From: Marinibacterium sp.
GTDB lineage: Bacteria; Pseudomonadota; Alphaproteobacteria; Rhodobacterales; Rhodobacteraceae
Assembly (NCBI GenBank): GCA_017643305.1
Contig: JAEPNQ010000004.1
Location: 59,098 to 123,097, forward strand
DNA length: 64,000 nucleotides
Direction of reading: 5' to 3'
The notes beneath the pieces are model-generated. The model made no database searches, had not been told where the DNA came from, and was given only the letters and a program-made list of their open reading frames with translations. Positions 26,888 to 36,209 of the stretch are shown here, one piece after another. Within the stretch, counting starts at the first letter, position 1; each line of letters begins with the position of its first letter. A program made the position numbers and the translations under genes.

Positions 26888-27139
26888 ATGCAGACCCGCA
26901 ATAAGATCATGGACGATATCTCCCAGCTCATGACCAATGCGATGGGCGTGGCCCAGGGCGCGAAGGACGAAGCTGAGAATGCTATGAAATCCATGATGGA
27001 CCGTTGGCTGGCCGACCGGGATCTGGTGACGCGGGAAGAATTCGACGCGGTGCGCGCAATGGCCCAGAAGGCCCGCGAAGAAAACGCCGCGCTGGAAGCC
27101 CGCATTGTTGCGCTTGAAGCGGCGGCTGACAAATCCTGA
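26888..27139 (+). CDS. ubiK: UbiK/BMFP-family ubiquinone-biosynthesis accessory factor
   Basis: An 83-residue mostly helical protein: an amphipathic N-terminus ([20 protein letters not shown]), then [20 protein letters not shown] and a coiled-coil end ([11 protein letters not shown]). This is the UbiK (YqiC/BMFP) pattern, a trimerising, membrane-associated factor for aerobic ubiquinone synthesis. A CAGGAG ribosome site precedes the ATG. Confidence 0.85.
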   Translation: MQTRNKIMDDISQLMTNAMGVAQGAKDEAENAMKSMMDRWLADRDLVTREEFDAVRAMAQKAREENAALEARIVALEAAADKS

Positions 27140-27395
27140 TCGGGCCCGTAGGTCTGAGCACCCCTGCCTGTCTGACCGACCTGAGGTTTCGGCGTAATCC
27201 TACGCGTCCTTGCGTCTGTTTTTGACCTTTCCACAACTTATTGCGGCCTCCCCCCAAATAGGGGGTTGCCAGATTGGTTTGGACCGCTCACCATATCTAG
27301 TACGGGCACGGGGGATCGCCCCGGTCTGTAGAGCAGTCAGCTAGCGATTGGGGCGCGCTGAAGACCTCACCGCTAGGCAGCAGAGAGGTTGCGCC

Positions 27396-27896
27396 ATGGC
27401 CCTTTCCGAGCATTTTCTGGAAGAAGACATTCACCCCATCGACATCGTCGAACATATCGCCGAACATCATGACTGGGACTTCGATCGTTTGGGCGATGAT
27501 CAGATCGCCATGGCGGTGGAAGGCCAGTGGCGCACCTATTCCATAACGCTGGCGTGGTCGGGGTACGATGAAACACTGCGCATGGTCTGCACCTTTGAAA
27601 TGGAGCCACCCGCCGATCAGTTGCCGGGGCTTTATGAGCTGCTGAACCTCATTAATGACCAGTGCTGGGCAGGGGCGTTCACCTATTGGGCTGAACAAAA
27701 GCTGATGGTTTACCGCTACGGTCTGGTTCTGGCCGGTGGGCAGGTAGCCAGTGCTGAGCAGATTGACACGATGATCAATGCCGCCGTGCTGAGCGCGGAG
27801 CGGTATTACCCGGCGATCCAGCTGCTGGTCTGGGGCGGGCGCACACCTGCACAGGCGTTGGATGTGGCCATTGCAGAGGCGTATGGGCGCGCGTAA
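27396..27896 (+). CDS. YbjN-domain protein
   Basis: A 166-residue protein with the YbjN/type III secretion chaperone-like fold pattern: DIVEHIAEHHDWDFDRLGDD, then GLYELLNLINDQCWAGAFTY. ATG 27396 follows a GAGAGG ribosome site; the longer extension is not supported. It lies 33 bp upstream of proC and is probably co-transcribed. Function in alphaproteobacteria is not established. Confidence 0.85.
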   Translation: MALSEHFLEEDIHPIDIVEHIAEHHDWDFDRLGDDQIAMAVEGQWRTYSITLAWSGYDETLRMVCTFEMEPPADQLPGLYELLNLINDQCWAGAFTYWAEQKLMVYRYGLVLAGGQVASAEQIDTMINAAVLSAERYYPAIQLLVWGGRTPAQALDVAIAEAYGRA

Positions 27897-27929
27897 AACC
27901 CGGCCCTGAACCGAAACGGAGGGGCCTTC

Positions 27930-28745
27930 ATGAACATGGACATTGTTGCCGAGCGGGGGCTTGCTCTGCTCGGGTGTGGCAAGATGGGGTCAGCTATGCT
28001 CAACGGCTGGCTGGAAGGCGGATTGCCTGCGTCCAGCGTGTGGGTTCAGGACCCGTACCCGTCGGACTGGCTGAAGGCACAGGGCGTTCATATCAACGAA
28101 GGTCTACAGCAGGGTTGCGCGATCGCGCTGATCGCCGTGAAACCACAGATGATGGCCAAAGCTTTGCCCAATCTTCAGTCCATGGGCGGCGGTGCAACCT
28201 TATTTGTGTCGGTCGCGGCAGGCACGCCTATTGCGTATTATGAAGAGGTTCTTGGCGCGGCTTCGCCCGTGATCCGGGCCATGCCAAATACGCCTGCTGC
28301 GGTTGGTAGGGGTATCTCGGCCCTGATCGGGAATGACGCGGCCTCTGGCGACCACATGGATCTGGCCGAGGCGCTGTTGTCAGCGGTGGGCCAAACCGTG
28401 CGGTTGGAGAGTGAGGCGCAGATGGATGCGGTCACCGGAGTCAGCGGCTCCGGCCCGGCCTATGTGTTCCACCTGATTGAAACCCTCGCTGCGGCAGGGG
28501 AGGCGCAGGGCCTTCCTGCAGACCTGGCGATGCAACTGGCCAAGGCCACGGTGGCCGGGGCCGCGGCGCTTGCCGAAGCAGCAGACGAAGACCCAGCGCA
28601 GCTACGTGTGAACGTGACCAGCCCGAACGGTACAACGCAGGCCGCGTTGGAAGTGTTGATGGATGAAAAGGCGGGCTTCCCGCCGTTGTTGACCCATGCA
28701 GTTGCGGCAGCGACCAACCGAAGCAAGGAACTGTCCCGTGGCTAA
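27930..28745 (+). CDS. proC: Pyrroline-5-carboxylate reductase
   Basis: A 271-residue NAD(P)H-dependent enzyme for the last step of proline synthesis. Rossmann motif LLGCGKMGSAML at the N-terminus, VAAGTPIAYYEEVLG, RAMPNTPAAVGRG and the C-terminal signature VTSPNGTTQAALEVL. GGAGG precedes the ATG. Confidence 0.96.
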   Translation: MNMDIVAERGLALLGCGKMGSAMLNGWLEGGLPASSVWVQDPYPSDWLKAQGVHINEGLQQGCAIALIAVKPQMMAKALPNLQSMGGGATLFVSVAAGTPIAYYEEVLGAASPVIRAMPNTPAAVGRGISALIGNDAASGDHMDLAEALLSAVGQTVRLESEAQMDAVTGVSGSGPAYVFHLIETLAAAGEAQGLPADLAMQLAKATVAGAAALAEAADEDPAQLRVNVTSPNGTTQAALEVLMDEKAGFPPLLTHAVAAATNRSKELSRG

Positions 28746-29076
28746 GATCAGCTTTGACGATTTTCTGAAGGTGGATATCCGCGTCGGGCAGGTGGTGCGT
28801 GCGGAACCCTATCCCGAGGCGCGTAATCCTGCGATCAAGCTATGGATCGATTTCGGGCCGGAGATTGGGGAAAAACGCAGCTCTGCCCAGATCACCGCCC
28901 ATTACGTGCCTGAAGTGCTGGTAGGCAAACAAGTGCTGGCAGTGGTCAATTTCCCGCCGCGCCAGATTGGCAAGTTCATGTCCGAAGTGCTGGTGCTGGG
29001 CGTGTCGGATCCGGACGGCGGTATCGTTCTGGTCGCGCCAGATCAGGCCGTGCCCGTTGGCGGACGTATGCATTAA
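28738..29076 (+). CDS. csaA: tRNA-binding chaperone-like protein CsaA
   Basis: A 112-residue single OB-fold tRNA-binding domain: ISFDDFLKVDIRVGQVVRAE, RSSAQITAHYVPEVLVGKQV and PPRQIGKFMSEVLVLGV. The GTG start at 28738 overlaps proC by 8 bp and has AAGGAA upstream. CsaA-like proteins bind tRNA and have been linked to protein secretion or chaperone function. Confidence 0.92.
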   Translation: MAKISFDDFLKVDIRVGQVVRAEPYPEARNPAIKLWIDFGPEIGEKRSSAQITAHYVPEVLVGKQVLAVVNFPPRQIGKFMSEVLVLGVSDPDGGIVLVAPDQAVPVGGRMH

Positions 29077-29132
29077 ACCGCATCAGGCCCCGCGTGCTGC
29101 ATCTGTTGTTTCTGGGGTCGCTGGCCTGGTGT

Positions 29133-29729
29133 TCAGTCGTCCTGCGGGGCCAGATCACCCACAGCTTTACGCCAATGGCGACGGCAGAGTGATACGTAAG
29201 TTTCGTTGCCGCCGATCTGGACCTGATCGCCGTCGGTCAGCGCCTTGCCGGTTTCGTCCATACGCACCACCATTGTGGCCTTTTTTCCGCAATGGCAGAT
29301 GGTGCGTACCTCGCGCATTTCATCTGCCAGCGCCAGCAGGGTAGCGGAGCCCGGAAACAGGTTGCCCATGAAATCCACCCGCAGCCCGTAACACATGATT
29401 GGCACCCCCAAGTCGTCCACGGCACGGGCCAGTTGCCAGACCTGTTCAGGTTCCAAGAACTGCGCCTCATCCACCAGGATGCAGTCGACCTTGCCTGTTT
29501 CGAGACGCTGGGTGATTTTTTGAAACAGATCTTCGCCGGGAATGAAGGTGTCCGCTTCCTCGGAGATACCAATCCGCGATGCAATCCGCCCAGTGCCGGC
29601 ACGCCCGTCAATGCGGGCGGTCAGCAGGTAAGTGACCATGCCGTTTTCGTGGTAGTTGTGCGACGCCTGCAGCAGCACGGTCGATTTTCCGGCATTCATT
29701 GTGGAGTAATTGAAATAAAGCTTGGCCAT
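29133..29729 (-). CDS. tdk: Thymidine kinase
   Basis: A 198-residue type II thymidine kinase. P-loop NAGKSTVLLQASHNY, Walker-B-like DEAQF and the lasso region near the C-terminus (TYVSLCRRHW) are present, with cysteines for the structural zinc (ICHCGK). It salvages thymidine in the cytosol and is convergent with csaA. Confidence 0.96.
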   Translation of the reverse strand: MAKLYFNYSTMNAGKSTVLLQASHNYHENGMVTYLLTARIDGRAGTGRIASRIGISEEADTFIPGEDLFQKITQRLETGKVDCILVDEAQFLEPEQVWQLARAVDDLGVPIMCYGLRVDFMGNLFPGSATLLALADEMREVRTICHCGKKATMVVRMDETGKALTDGDQVQIGGNETYVSLCRRHWRKAVGDLAPQDD

Positions 29730-30091
29730 GGCGCCGGTCTATGAGTCAACGCGATACGGGACAAGAGCCAAGATTTAGAGCGGCTCGCTGGAAGGCCTTA
29801 AAATCACGTGTAGGGGTGATTCTCCGGGACGGAACAGCCCTTGGGGATGGAAATACCACGTTCCCCACACGATTGGGCCAACCAACGAGCCGACCGCCGT
29901 GCCAGAAAAAAAAGGCTTGAACGACGGTATACTTTTGAACCGGCAGAACAATTGCCGGCAACTCTTGCAAACATCCCTGAAAACCGTAGGGACAGATGTA
30001 CCATGGCGTACGGTGCCGAAGGCATGAATGGGAAAGAAACCGGGGTTTTCCCCATTGGCTTTATGGAGCGCGACAAACGCGGTTATTTTGC
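29730..30091. other. Intergenic region between tdk and the 30092 gene
   Basis: About 360 bases holding the divergent promoters of tdk and the following unknown gene. An A8 tract lies at 29904-29915 and a TATACT at 29928-29933 without a matching -35. A short rightward frame through 29996-30091 lacks protein character. Confidence 0.4.
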
Positions 30092-30550
30092 ATGGCTGAT
30101 ATAAGCAGCTATCTGAAGAAACACACCGAAGCCTTGGTCAAGGATGTCGGGATCGAAGCCGCGTGCGAGATCACGGGCAAGTCCAAGGCAACGCTTGGCC
30201 GGTACTATTCAAACAACGAAGAACATATTGACCGTTTCATGCCGGTCGATTCAGTGGCGCAGTTGGAAGCGGTATCGCGGTATCCCCACGTGACCAGCGC
30301 GCTGGCGGAGCTGAAGAAAATCACGCTGAGCTATGACGATCGCAAGCCAAACTCGATATCGAATGGTGGTGTAAACGCAGATGTCATTGCGCTCAGCCAG
30401 CGGTTTGCGATGCTGATGGCGGAATACCAGCAGTCCATGGAAGACGGGGTCATCTCGGTAACAGAAGCCAAACGGTTGCTACGAGAAACCGTATTGCTGC
30501 AGCAGGTCCTTTTGGACATGAAGCTGCGTCTGGAAGAGGAAAAAGTCTAA
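30092..30550 (+). CDS. Unknown protein with HTH-like N-terminus
   Basis: A 152-residue soluble protein. Residues 10-35 (VGIEAACEITGKSKATLGRY) look like a helix-turn-helix of the type in phage CII-like regulators; the C-terminal third is helical (SVTEAKRLLRETVLLQQVLL) and may dimerise. The ATG at 30092 fits the predicted domain start. It is convergent with the ketoacyl synthase gene 9 bp away. I do not recognise a named family; a DNA-binding role is inferred only from the HTH-like segment. Confidence 0.65.
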   Translation: MADISSYLKKHTEALVKDVGIEAACEITGKSKATLGRYYSNNEEHIDRFMPVDSVAQLEAVSRYPHVTSALAELKKITLSYDDRKPNSISNGGVNADVIALSQRFAMLMAEYQQSMEDGVISVTEAKRLLRETVLLQQVLLDMKLRLEEEKV

Positions 30551-30559
30551 GCCCACGCT

Positions 30560-31687
30560 TCAGGCACGGCGCTGGACAATCACCGATCCAACTGAATAGC
30601 CCGCTCCGAAGGAGCAGATCAGGCCAACATCACCTTCGCTCAGATCTTCGGAGTTTTGCGAAAACGCGATGATCGATCCGGCCGAGGATGTGTTGGCATA
30701 TTCCTGCAAGATGTTGGGCTGTTCGCCGGGTGCCGGGGTGCGGCCCAAGACCTTTTTGCCGATGAAATCATTCATCTGCTTGTTGGCTTGATGCAGCCAT
30801 AGGCGCTTTAGTTGGGTATGGGGCACGCCTTCTTCCTGTAGATGCGTGCTGATATGCTGGCTGACCAGCGGCAGTACTTCCTTGAACACCTTGCGGCCGT
30901 TCTGCATGAATTGCATGTCGCGGCGGTCTTTCACCCCATCGGGCCGGGATCGGCGCAAAAAGCCGTTGTTGTTGCGGATGTTGTTGGAGAACGACGTGGC
31001 ACAGCGGGTGGACAGGATATCGAACCGGGGGCCTTTGGCGTCCTCTTCGCGCTCGATCAGCGTGGCGGTTGCAACGTCACCGAAAATGAAATGGCAGTCC
31101 CGATCGCGCCATTCCAGATGGCCGGAGCAGATCTCGGGATTCACAACCAACGCAGAGCGAACAGAGCCCGACCGCACCATGTCTGCTGCGGCCTGGATGC
31201 CGAAGGTGGCTGACGAACAGGCGACATTCATGTCGAATGCAAACCCGTCAATGCCCAGCAGGTCCTGAATTTCGATGGCCACAGCCGGGTAGGCGCGTTC
31301 CATGTTCGACGCGGCGCAGATCACTGCGTCCACATCCGACGGTTTCCGGCCGGCCTGGGCCAGCGCCTTGCGGGCTGCATCGACAGCCATTTCCGCCATG
31401 ATACCGGGTTCATCATCCTGCCGCTGGCGCATCTGCGGGTACATGATATCGGGGTTCAAAACACCGGACTTGTCCATGACATAGCGGCTTTCGATGCCCG
31501 AGGCTTTCAGGATGAAATCTTCCGAAGAGTGGTCTTTCGCCTCCACGTCACCTGCCGCAATGGCGACTGCGTTTTCGGCGTTAAACTTGTCGGCGTAGGC
31601 ATTGAACGCCTCTACAAGCTCGGCGTTGGAGATGCTTTCGACAGGGGTATAAACCCCGGCTCCTGTAATGGCTGGACTATAGCTCAC
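30560..31687 (-). CDS. Beta-ketoacyl-ACP synthase III (long-form FabH/FabY-like)
   Basis: A 375-residue thiolase-fold condensing enzyme with a GTG start. The triad is visible: Cys in NVACSSATFGIQAA, His in LWLHQANKQMN and Asn in EYANTSSAGSI. It is longer than canonical FabH (about 320) because of an insertion after the N-terminal strand (residues 30-75) and another before the His, features of the FabY-like group that primes fatty-acid synthesis. The acyl primer used is not evident. Confidence 0.9.
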   Translation of the reverse strand: MSYSPAITGAGVYTPVESISNAELVEAFNAYADKFNAENAVAIAAGDVEAKDHSSEDFILKASGIESRYVMDKSGVLNPDIMYPQMRQRQDDEPGIMAEMAVDAARKALAQAGRKPSDVDAVICAASNMERAYPAVAIEIQDLLGIDGFAFDMNVACSSATFGIQAAADMVRSGSVRSALVVNPEICSGHLEWRDRDCHFIFGDVATATLIEREEDAKGPRFDILSTRCATSFSNNIRNNNGFLRRSRPDGVKDRRDMQFMQNGRKVFKEVLPLVSQHISTHLQEEGVPHTQLKRLWLHQANKQMNDFIGKKVLGRTPAPGEQPNILQEYANTSSAGSIIAFSQNSEDLSEGDVGLICSFGAGYSVGSVIVQRRA

Positions 31688-31775
31688 GGCTGACTTCCCT
31701 GGTTCGGAGTAGCCGCCAATCTAGTCTGTGGGCAGGGCTGGGGCAAGGGAGCATCACGCTCCCGTGCTGGATGTT

Positions 31776-31853
31776 TTAGATGATTGGGATTAGCGGAACG
31801 CCACCACAAGCGGTCAGGGCAAGAAGCGAAAGCAGGACAAGGGTCAGGCGCAT
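31776..31853 (-). CDS. 25-residue lipoprotein-type peptide
   Basis: The ATG at 31853 follows GGAG at 8 bases. The peptide is a lipoprotein signal (LTLVLLSLLALTACGG) with lipobox LTAC and only ten residues after Cys16. Such tiny lipoproteins are often missed. It lies between the ketoacyl synthase and carB genes on the same strand. Confidence 0.5.
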   Translation of the reverse strand: MRLTLVLLSLLALTACGGVPLIPII

Positions 31854-32170
31854 TTGGGCGCTCCATTTGTTTGTTTGCTCGAGTGACGCGAACGATTTCA
31901 TTAGATTGTGGCAGATTTGGGGCACACCCACACTGCAGTGGAAAGATAGGTGTTTGCCGGGTAAGTTTTTCGATTTTAGCTGCTTGCTGCGATCTTCACG
32001 TGTCGTGCCAACTGACATCAGAATGGTGCAGCTATTACCGCCCGTGGCGGGATTGCGCTATATGCCCTTGGATGCGGTGGAGTAAATCCGCCCGGCCCGG
32101 CAGGAAACAAGCTGTTCGGGAGTCAATCGATTTTTCGGTGATTGCGCACTTACAGCTCGTTTGGCTGGCG

Positions 32171-35100
32171 TCAGGCCTGCAGGCTTTTGACCGCCACATC
32201 CCCTTCGGCCTGGGCCTTGATCGCCAGCGCTGCGGCGTGCGATCCGGCGGCGGTGGTGAAGTAGGGGATCTTGTCATAAAGCGCGATGGAGCGGATGGAT
32301 TTGCTGTCTTCTACTGCCTGCGCCCCTTCGGTGGAGTTCATCACCAGCTGCACGCCGCCATCCTTCATCAGGTCGGTGATGTCCGGACGACCTTCATAGA
32401 CCTTGTTGACCACGTCACACGGCACGCCATGAACGGCGAGCCAGCTTTGCGTGCCGCGGGTGGCGACCAGCGAGAAGCCGAGGTCGGTCAGTGTTTGCGC
32501 GGCCTCCAGCATCTGCGCGGTCTTGTCGGCGTCCTTGATCGACAGGAACGCGCAGCCTTCGGATGGCAGGACCATGCCTGCGCCCATCTGCGCCTTGAGG
32601 AACGCACGGGGGAAATCGCGATCCCAGCCCATGACTTCACCGGTGGAGCGCATTTCCGGTCCCAGGATCGTGTCCACGCCGGGGAAACGGGCAAAGGGCA
32701 GCACCGCCTCCTTTACAGAGAACCAAGGCATGTTCGGGTCGGCCAGTGTCATCGGATCGGCCAGCGGCAGGGTCGTGTCGTAGTCCGCTGCGCTGTCATA
32801 GGGTGGGCGCTGCGGGAAATGCGACAGCGGTTCCCCCGCCATGACCCGCGCGGCGATGGAGGCAATAGCACTGTCGGTGGCCTTGGCCACGAAGGGCACC
32901 GTGCGGGACGCGCGCGGATTGACCTCGATCAGGTAGATCTCCCCGTCCTTGACCGCGAATTGCACGTTCATCAGGCCGACCACGCCAAGGGCGAGGGCCA
33001 GCGCGCGGGTCTGGCGCTTGACTTCCGCGAGGATCTCATCCGACAGGGAATAGGGCGGCAGAGAACAGGCGCTGTCGCCGGAATGTACGCCCGCCTCTTC
33101 GATATGCTGCATGATGCCTGCGACGTGTACTTCGCTGCCGTCACACAGTGCGTCCACGTCCAGTTCAATCGCGCCATCAAGATAGCTGTCGAGCAGAACG
33201 GGGCTGTCGCCGGACACAACGACGGCCTCAGAGATGTAGCGTTCCAGCTGGGCCTGATCGCGAACGATTTCCATGGCACGGCCGCCCAGAACGTAAGACG
33301 GGCGGATCACCAGCGGGAACCCGATGCCAGAGGCAATTTTCAGCGCCTGCGCGTCGGAATGGGCGATGCCGTTGATGGGCTGTTTCAACTCCAGCTGTTC
33401 GACCAGTTGCTGAAACCGTTCACGGTCTTCCGCCAAGTCTATAGCGTCCGGTGTGGTTCCGAGGATCGGTATACCTGCATCGTTCAGCGCGTTGGCCAGT
33501 TTCAACGGGGTTTGCCCGCCAAACTGCACGATTACGCCATGCAGCGTGCCGTTCTGCTGTTCGACCCGCAGGATTTCCATCACATTTTCAAAGGTCAGCG
33601 GTTCGAAATACAGCCGGTCCGATGTGTCATAGTCGGTACTGACTGTTTCGGGGTTGCAGTTGACCATGATGGTTTCATAACCCGCGTCGGTCAGTGCGAA
33701 GCAGGCATGACAGCAGCAATAGTCAAATTCAATCCCCTGGCCAATCCGGTTGGGACCTCCGCCGAGGATGACCACCTTCTTACGGTTCGTCGGACGTGCT
33801 TCGCATTCCACCTCGCCCAGCACCGGGGTTTCGTAGGTGGAATACATATACGGCGTCTGTGCCTCGAATTCGGCGGCGCAGGTGTCGATGCGTTTGAACA
33901 CGGCGTTTACGCCCAGGTTCATTCGGGCGCGGCGTACGTTGTCTTCGTCACGGCCGGTGAGAGCACCAAGACGGGCATCGGAAAAGCCCAGCATCTTGAG
34001 CGCGCGCAGTTCGTCTTCGCGCACAGGCAGGCCGTGGACGCGCAAATCGCGCTCCGCGTCGATGATTTCGCGGATGCGCGCCAGGAACCAGGGGTCAAAT
34101 TTCGTGACTGTCTGGATTTCCGCGTCGCTCAGCCCGTGGCGCATGGCCTGCGCGATGGTACGCAGCCGGTCTGGTGTCTGCTGGCTGATTGCCTTGATCA
34201 CAGCAGCCTTGTCGTCAGTTTTGTCCCATGGCCCGACAGACAGGCCAGGAATGGCGACTTCATCAAACCCGGTCAGGCCGGATTCCATCGAAGTCAGCGC
34301 CTTTTGCATGGATTCGTGAATGGTGCGGCCGATGGACATCGCCTCGCCCACAGATTTCATGGCGGTGGTCAGGAACGGCTCGGACCCTGGGAATTTCTCA
34401 AACGCGAATTTTGGGATTTTGGTGACGACATAGTCGATGGTGGGCTCAAAGCTGGCCGGGGTGACCTTGGTGATGTCGTTGTCCAGCTCATCCAGCGTGT
34501 AGCCGACCGCCAGTTTGGCCGCGATCTTTGCAATCGGGAAACCAGTGGCTTTGGAGGCCAGCGCGGAGGACCGCGACACGCGCGGGTTCATTTCGATCAC
34601 GACCATGCGCCCGTCATCGGGGTTGATGGCCCATTGCACGTTGGACCCACCGGTTTCGACGCCAATCTCGCGCAGCACAGCAATGGAGCCGTTGCGCATG
34701 ATCTGGTATTCCTTGTCGGTCAGCGTCAGCGCAGGCGCCACGGTGATCGAGTCACCAGTATGAACGCCCATCGGATCCACGTTTTCGATAGAACAGACGA
34801 TGATCGCATTGTCCGCCTTGTCGCGGACAACCTCCATCTCAAATTCTTTCCAGCCCAGCAGGCTTTCATCAACGAGGATCTGCCCCACGGGCGAGGCATC
34901 CATGCCTGAGCGGCAAAAATGGATGTAATCTTCGCGGTTATAGGCCACGCCACCACCTGTACCCCCCAGGGTAAAGGCAGGGCGGATGATAGCGGGCAGG
35001 CCGATGTCTTCCAAAGCGTCAAGCGCCGTCTGCACGCCGGCGTCCAGGTCCCCGTCCGGGGCTGTGACGATGGTCGCCTTGGGGTTTTCCAGCCCGATCC

Positions 35101-35512
35101 GGTCCATCGCTTCGCGGAACAGCTTGCGGTCCTCGGCCATTTCAATGGCGTCCCGTTTGGCGCCAATCATTTCGACACCAAACTTGTCCAGCACGCCCAT
35201 TTCTTCCAATGCGAGTGAGGTGTTCAGTCCGGTTTGACCGCCCATCGTGGGCAGCAGCGCGTCTGGGCGTTCTTTTTCAATAATCTTTGCGACCACTTCG
35301 GGCGTGATCGGTTCAATATAGGTGGCGTCGGCCAGTTCCGGGTCGGTCATGATGGTAGCCGGGTTGGAGTTGACCAGGATCACCCGGTAACCTTCTTCGC
35401 GCAGGGCCTTGCAGGCTTGGGCACCGGAGTAGTCAAATTCGCAGGCCTGACCGATGACAATGGGACCGGCGCCAATAATCATGATCGACTGGATATCGGT
35501 TCTTTTCGGCAT
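32171..35512 (-). CDS. carB: Carbamoyl-phosphate synthase large subunit
   Basis: A full-length 1113-residue enzyme with two ATP-grasp halves ([20 protein letters not shown] and [20 protein letters not shown] open each half) and a C-terminal MGS-type regulatory domain ([17 protein letters not shown]). It makes carbamoyl phosphate from bicarbonate, ammonia delivered by CarA, and two ATP for arginine and pyrimidine synthesis. carA is not in the window. The long open frame on the opposite strand is a compositional shadow. Confidence 0.98.
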   Translation of the reverse strand: MPKRTDIQSIMIIGAGPIVIGQACEFDYSGAQACKALREEGYRVILVNSNPATIMTDPELADATYIEPITPEVVAKIIEKERPDALLPTMGGQTGLNTSLALEEMGVLDKFGVEMIGAKRDAIEMAEDRKLFREAMDRIGLENPKATIVTAPDGDLDAGVQTALDALEDIGLPAIIRPAFTLGGTGGGVAYNREDYIHFCRSGMDASPVGQILVDESLLGWKEFEMEVVRDKADNAIIVCSIENVDPMGVHTGDSITVAPALTLTDKEYQIMRNGSIAVLREIGVETGGSNVQWAINPDDGRMVVIEMNPRVSRSSALASKATGFPIAKIAAKLAVGYTLDELDNDITKVTPASFEPTIDYVVTKIPKFAFEKFPGSEPFLTTAMKSVGEAMSIGRTIHESMQKALTSMESGLTGFDEVAIPGLSVGPWDKTDDKAAVIKAISQQTPDRLRTIAQAMRHGLSDAEIQTVTKFDPWFLARIREIIDAERDLRVHGLPVREDELRALKMLGFSDARLGALTGRDEDNVRRARMNLGVNAVFKRIDTCAAEFEAQTPYMYSTYETPVLGEVECEARPTNRKKVVILGGGPNRIGQGIEFDYCCCHACFALTDAGYETIMVNCNPETVSTDYDTSDRLYFEPLTFENVMEILRVEQQNGTLHGVIVQFGGQTPLKLANALNDAGIPILGTTPDAIDLAEDRERFQQLVEQLELKQPINGIAHSDAQALKIASGIGFPLVIRPSYVLGGRAMEIVRDQAQLERYISEAVVVSGDSPVLLDSYLDGAIELDVDALCDGSEVHVAGIMQHIEEAGVHSGDSACSLPPYSLSDEILAEVKRQTRALALALGVVGLMNVQFAVKDGEIYLIEVNPRASRTVPFVAKATDSAIASIAARVMAGEPLSHFPQRPPYDSAADYDTTLPLADPMTLADPNMPWFSVKEAVLPFARFPGVDTILGPEMRSTGEVMGWDRDFPRAFLKAQMGAGMVLPSEGCAFLSIKDADKTAQMLEAAQTLTDLGFSLVATRGTQSWLAVHGVPCDVVNKVYEGRPDITDLMKDGGVQLVMNSTEGAQAVEDSKSIRSIALYDKIPYFTTAAGSHAAALAIKAQAEGDVAVKSLQA

Positions 35513-35572
35513 GCCCGGCCTCTTGTTGTTGTGCAGCGAGTCGGACGCACCCCTGCGCCCAAATTGTCCTGC

Positions 35573-35600
35573 CTTATAGGGATAGGTCGGAAAGGTGCAA
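35573..35600 (-). promoter_or_regulatory. Putative carB promoter
   Basis: On the minus strand TTGCAC (35600-35595) and TATAAG (35578-35573) are separated by 16 bp, about 60 bases upstream of the carB ATG, a typical sigma-70 arrangement. Confidence 0.45.
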
Positions 35601-35641
35601 GGGGTCAGGTCCTGTGCCCTGCTCCGGCATAGCGTGCTGCG

Positions 35642-36103
35642 TCAATCCGGTAGGGCAGACGGGCGGTTGCGGCGTACGGTGACGGTACGGTTCGTGATAA
35701 CTTCACCATCGCGGGCATCGGTCAGCAGCGGGTCGACCGCCTGCCCGGTGGCGCGGGAGGTGAGTGTAATTTCGGACATCTCATCCGGTGGCGCGTGTTC
35801 TTCGGCCCAGGTGATTAGAGAAACCAGCGTTGGAAACAAGGCCTCGCCCGCGTCGGTCAGATGGTATTCGAAGCGCGGGGGGCGGTCCTGGTATTGTTGA
35901 CGACGCAGGACACCTGCGGCCTCCAGCTTGCGCAGACGGTCTGCCAGCACGTGACGGGTGACCCCTAGCCGGGCCTGAATTTCGTCAAACCGGCGAAATC
36001 CCAGAAAACAGTCGCGGACAACCAGCATTGTCCAACGGTCCCCGACCACCGACAGGGCGCGCGCGACAGGGCAGTTTTCGGCTCTCAGCTGGTCCCATTT
36101 CAT
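35642..36103 (-). CDS. HxlR-family transcriptional regulator
   Basis: A 153-residue winged-helix regulator of the HxlR type: NCPVARALSVVGDRWTMLVV (with the conserved Cys), RRFDEIQARLGVTRHVLADR and RRQQYQDRPPRFEYHLTDAG. ATG 36103 gives the family N-terminus. It is divergent from a MATE transporter across a region with two palindromes and probably controls that transporter and itself. Confidence 0.9.
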   Translation of the reverse strand: MKWDQLRAENCPVARALSVVGDRWTMLVVRDCFLGFRRFDEIQARLGVTRHVLADRLRKLEAAGVLRRQQYQDRPPRFEYHLTDAGEALFPTLVSLITWAEEHAPPDEMSEITLTSRATGQAVDPLLTDARDGEVITNRTVTVRRNRPSALPD

Positions 36104-36129
36104 GGGCGCAGTATAGGCCAAGTTGACAG

Positions 36130-36172
36130 GTTCCAAAAGGGAACTTACTCATAATGCGTTCCCTTTTAGAAC
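36130..36172. promoter_or_regulatory. Twin palindromic operator between the HxlR regulator and the MATE transporter
   Basis: Two 15-bp palindromes, GTTCCAAAAGGGAAC at 36130-36144 and GTTCCCTTTTAGAAC at 36158-36172, centred 28 bp apart and themselves inversely related (AAAAGGGAAC/GTTCCCTTTT). A TTGACA at 36123-36128 and CATAAT at 36150-36155 on the plus strand overlap them with a long 21-bp spacing. The arrangement fits a dimeric winged-helix repressor or activator site. Confidence 0.6.
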
Positions 36173-36209
36173 TGACATTGCCAAACGTGCACACCCTGGA
36201 GGTTCCATA

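Noticed and set aside
31784..34909. A 1041-codon open frame on the plus strand
   Set aside because: It lies antisense over carB, which has complete family motifs; the frame is a GC-bias shadow with no recognisable domain.
36123..36209. Upstream in-frame ATG as start of the MATE transporter
   Set aside because: This segment contains the palindromic operator and encodes no helix; GTG 36210 has a good GGAGG.
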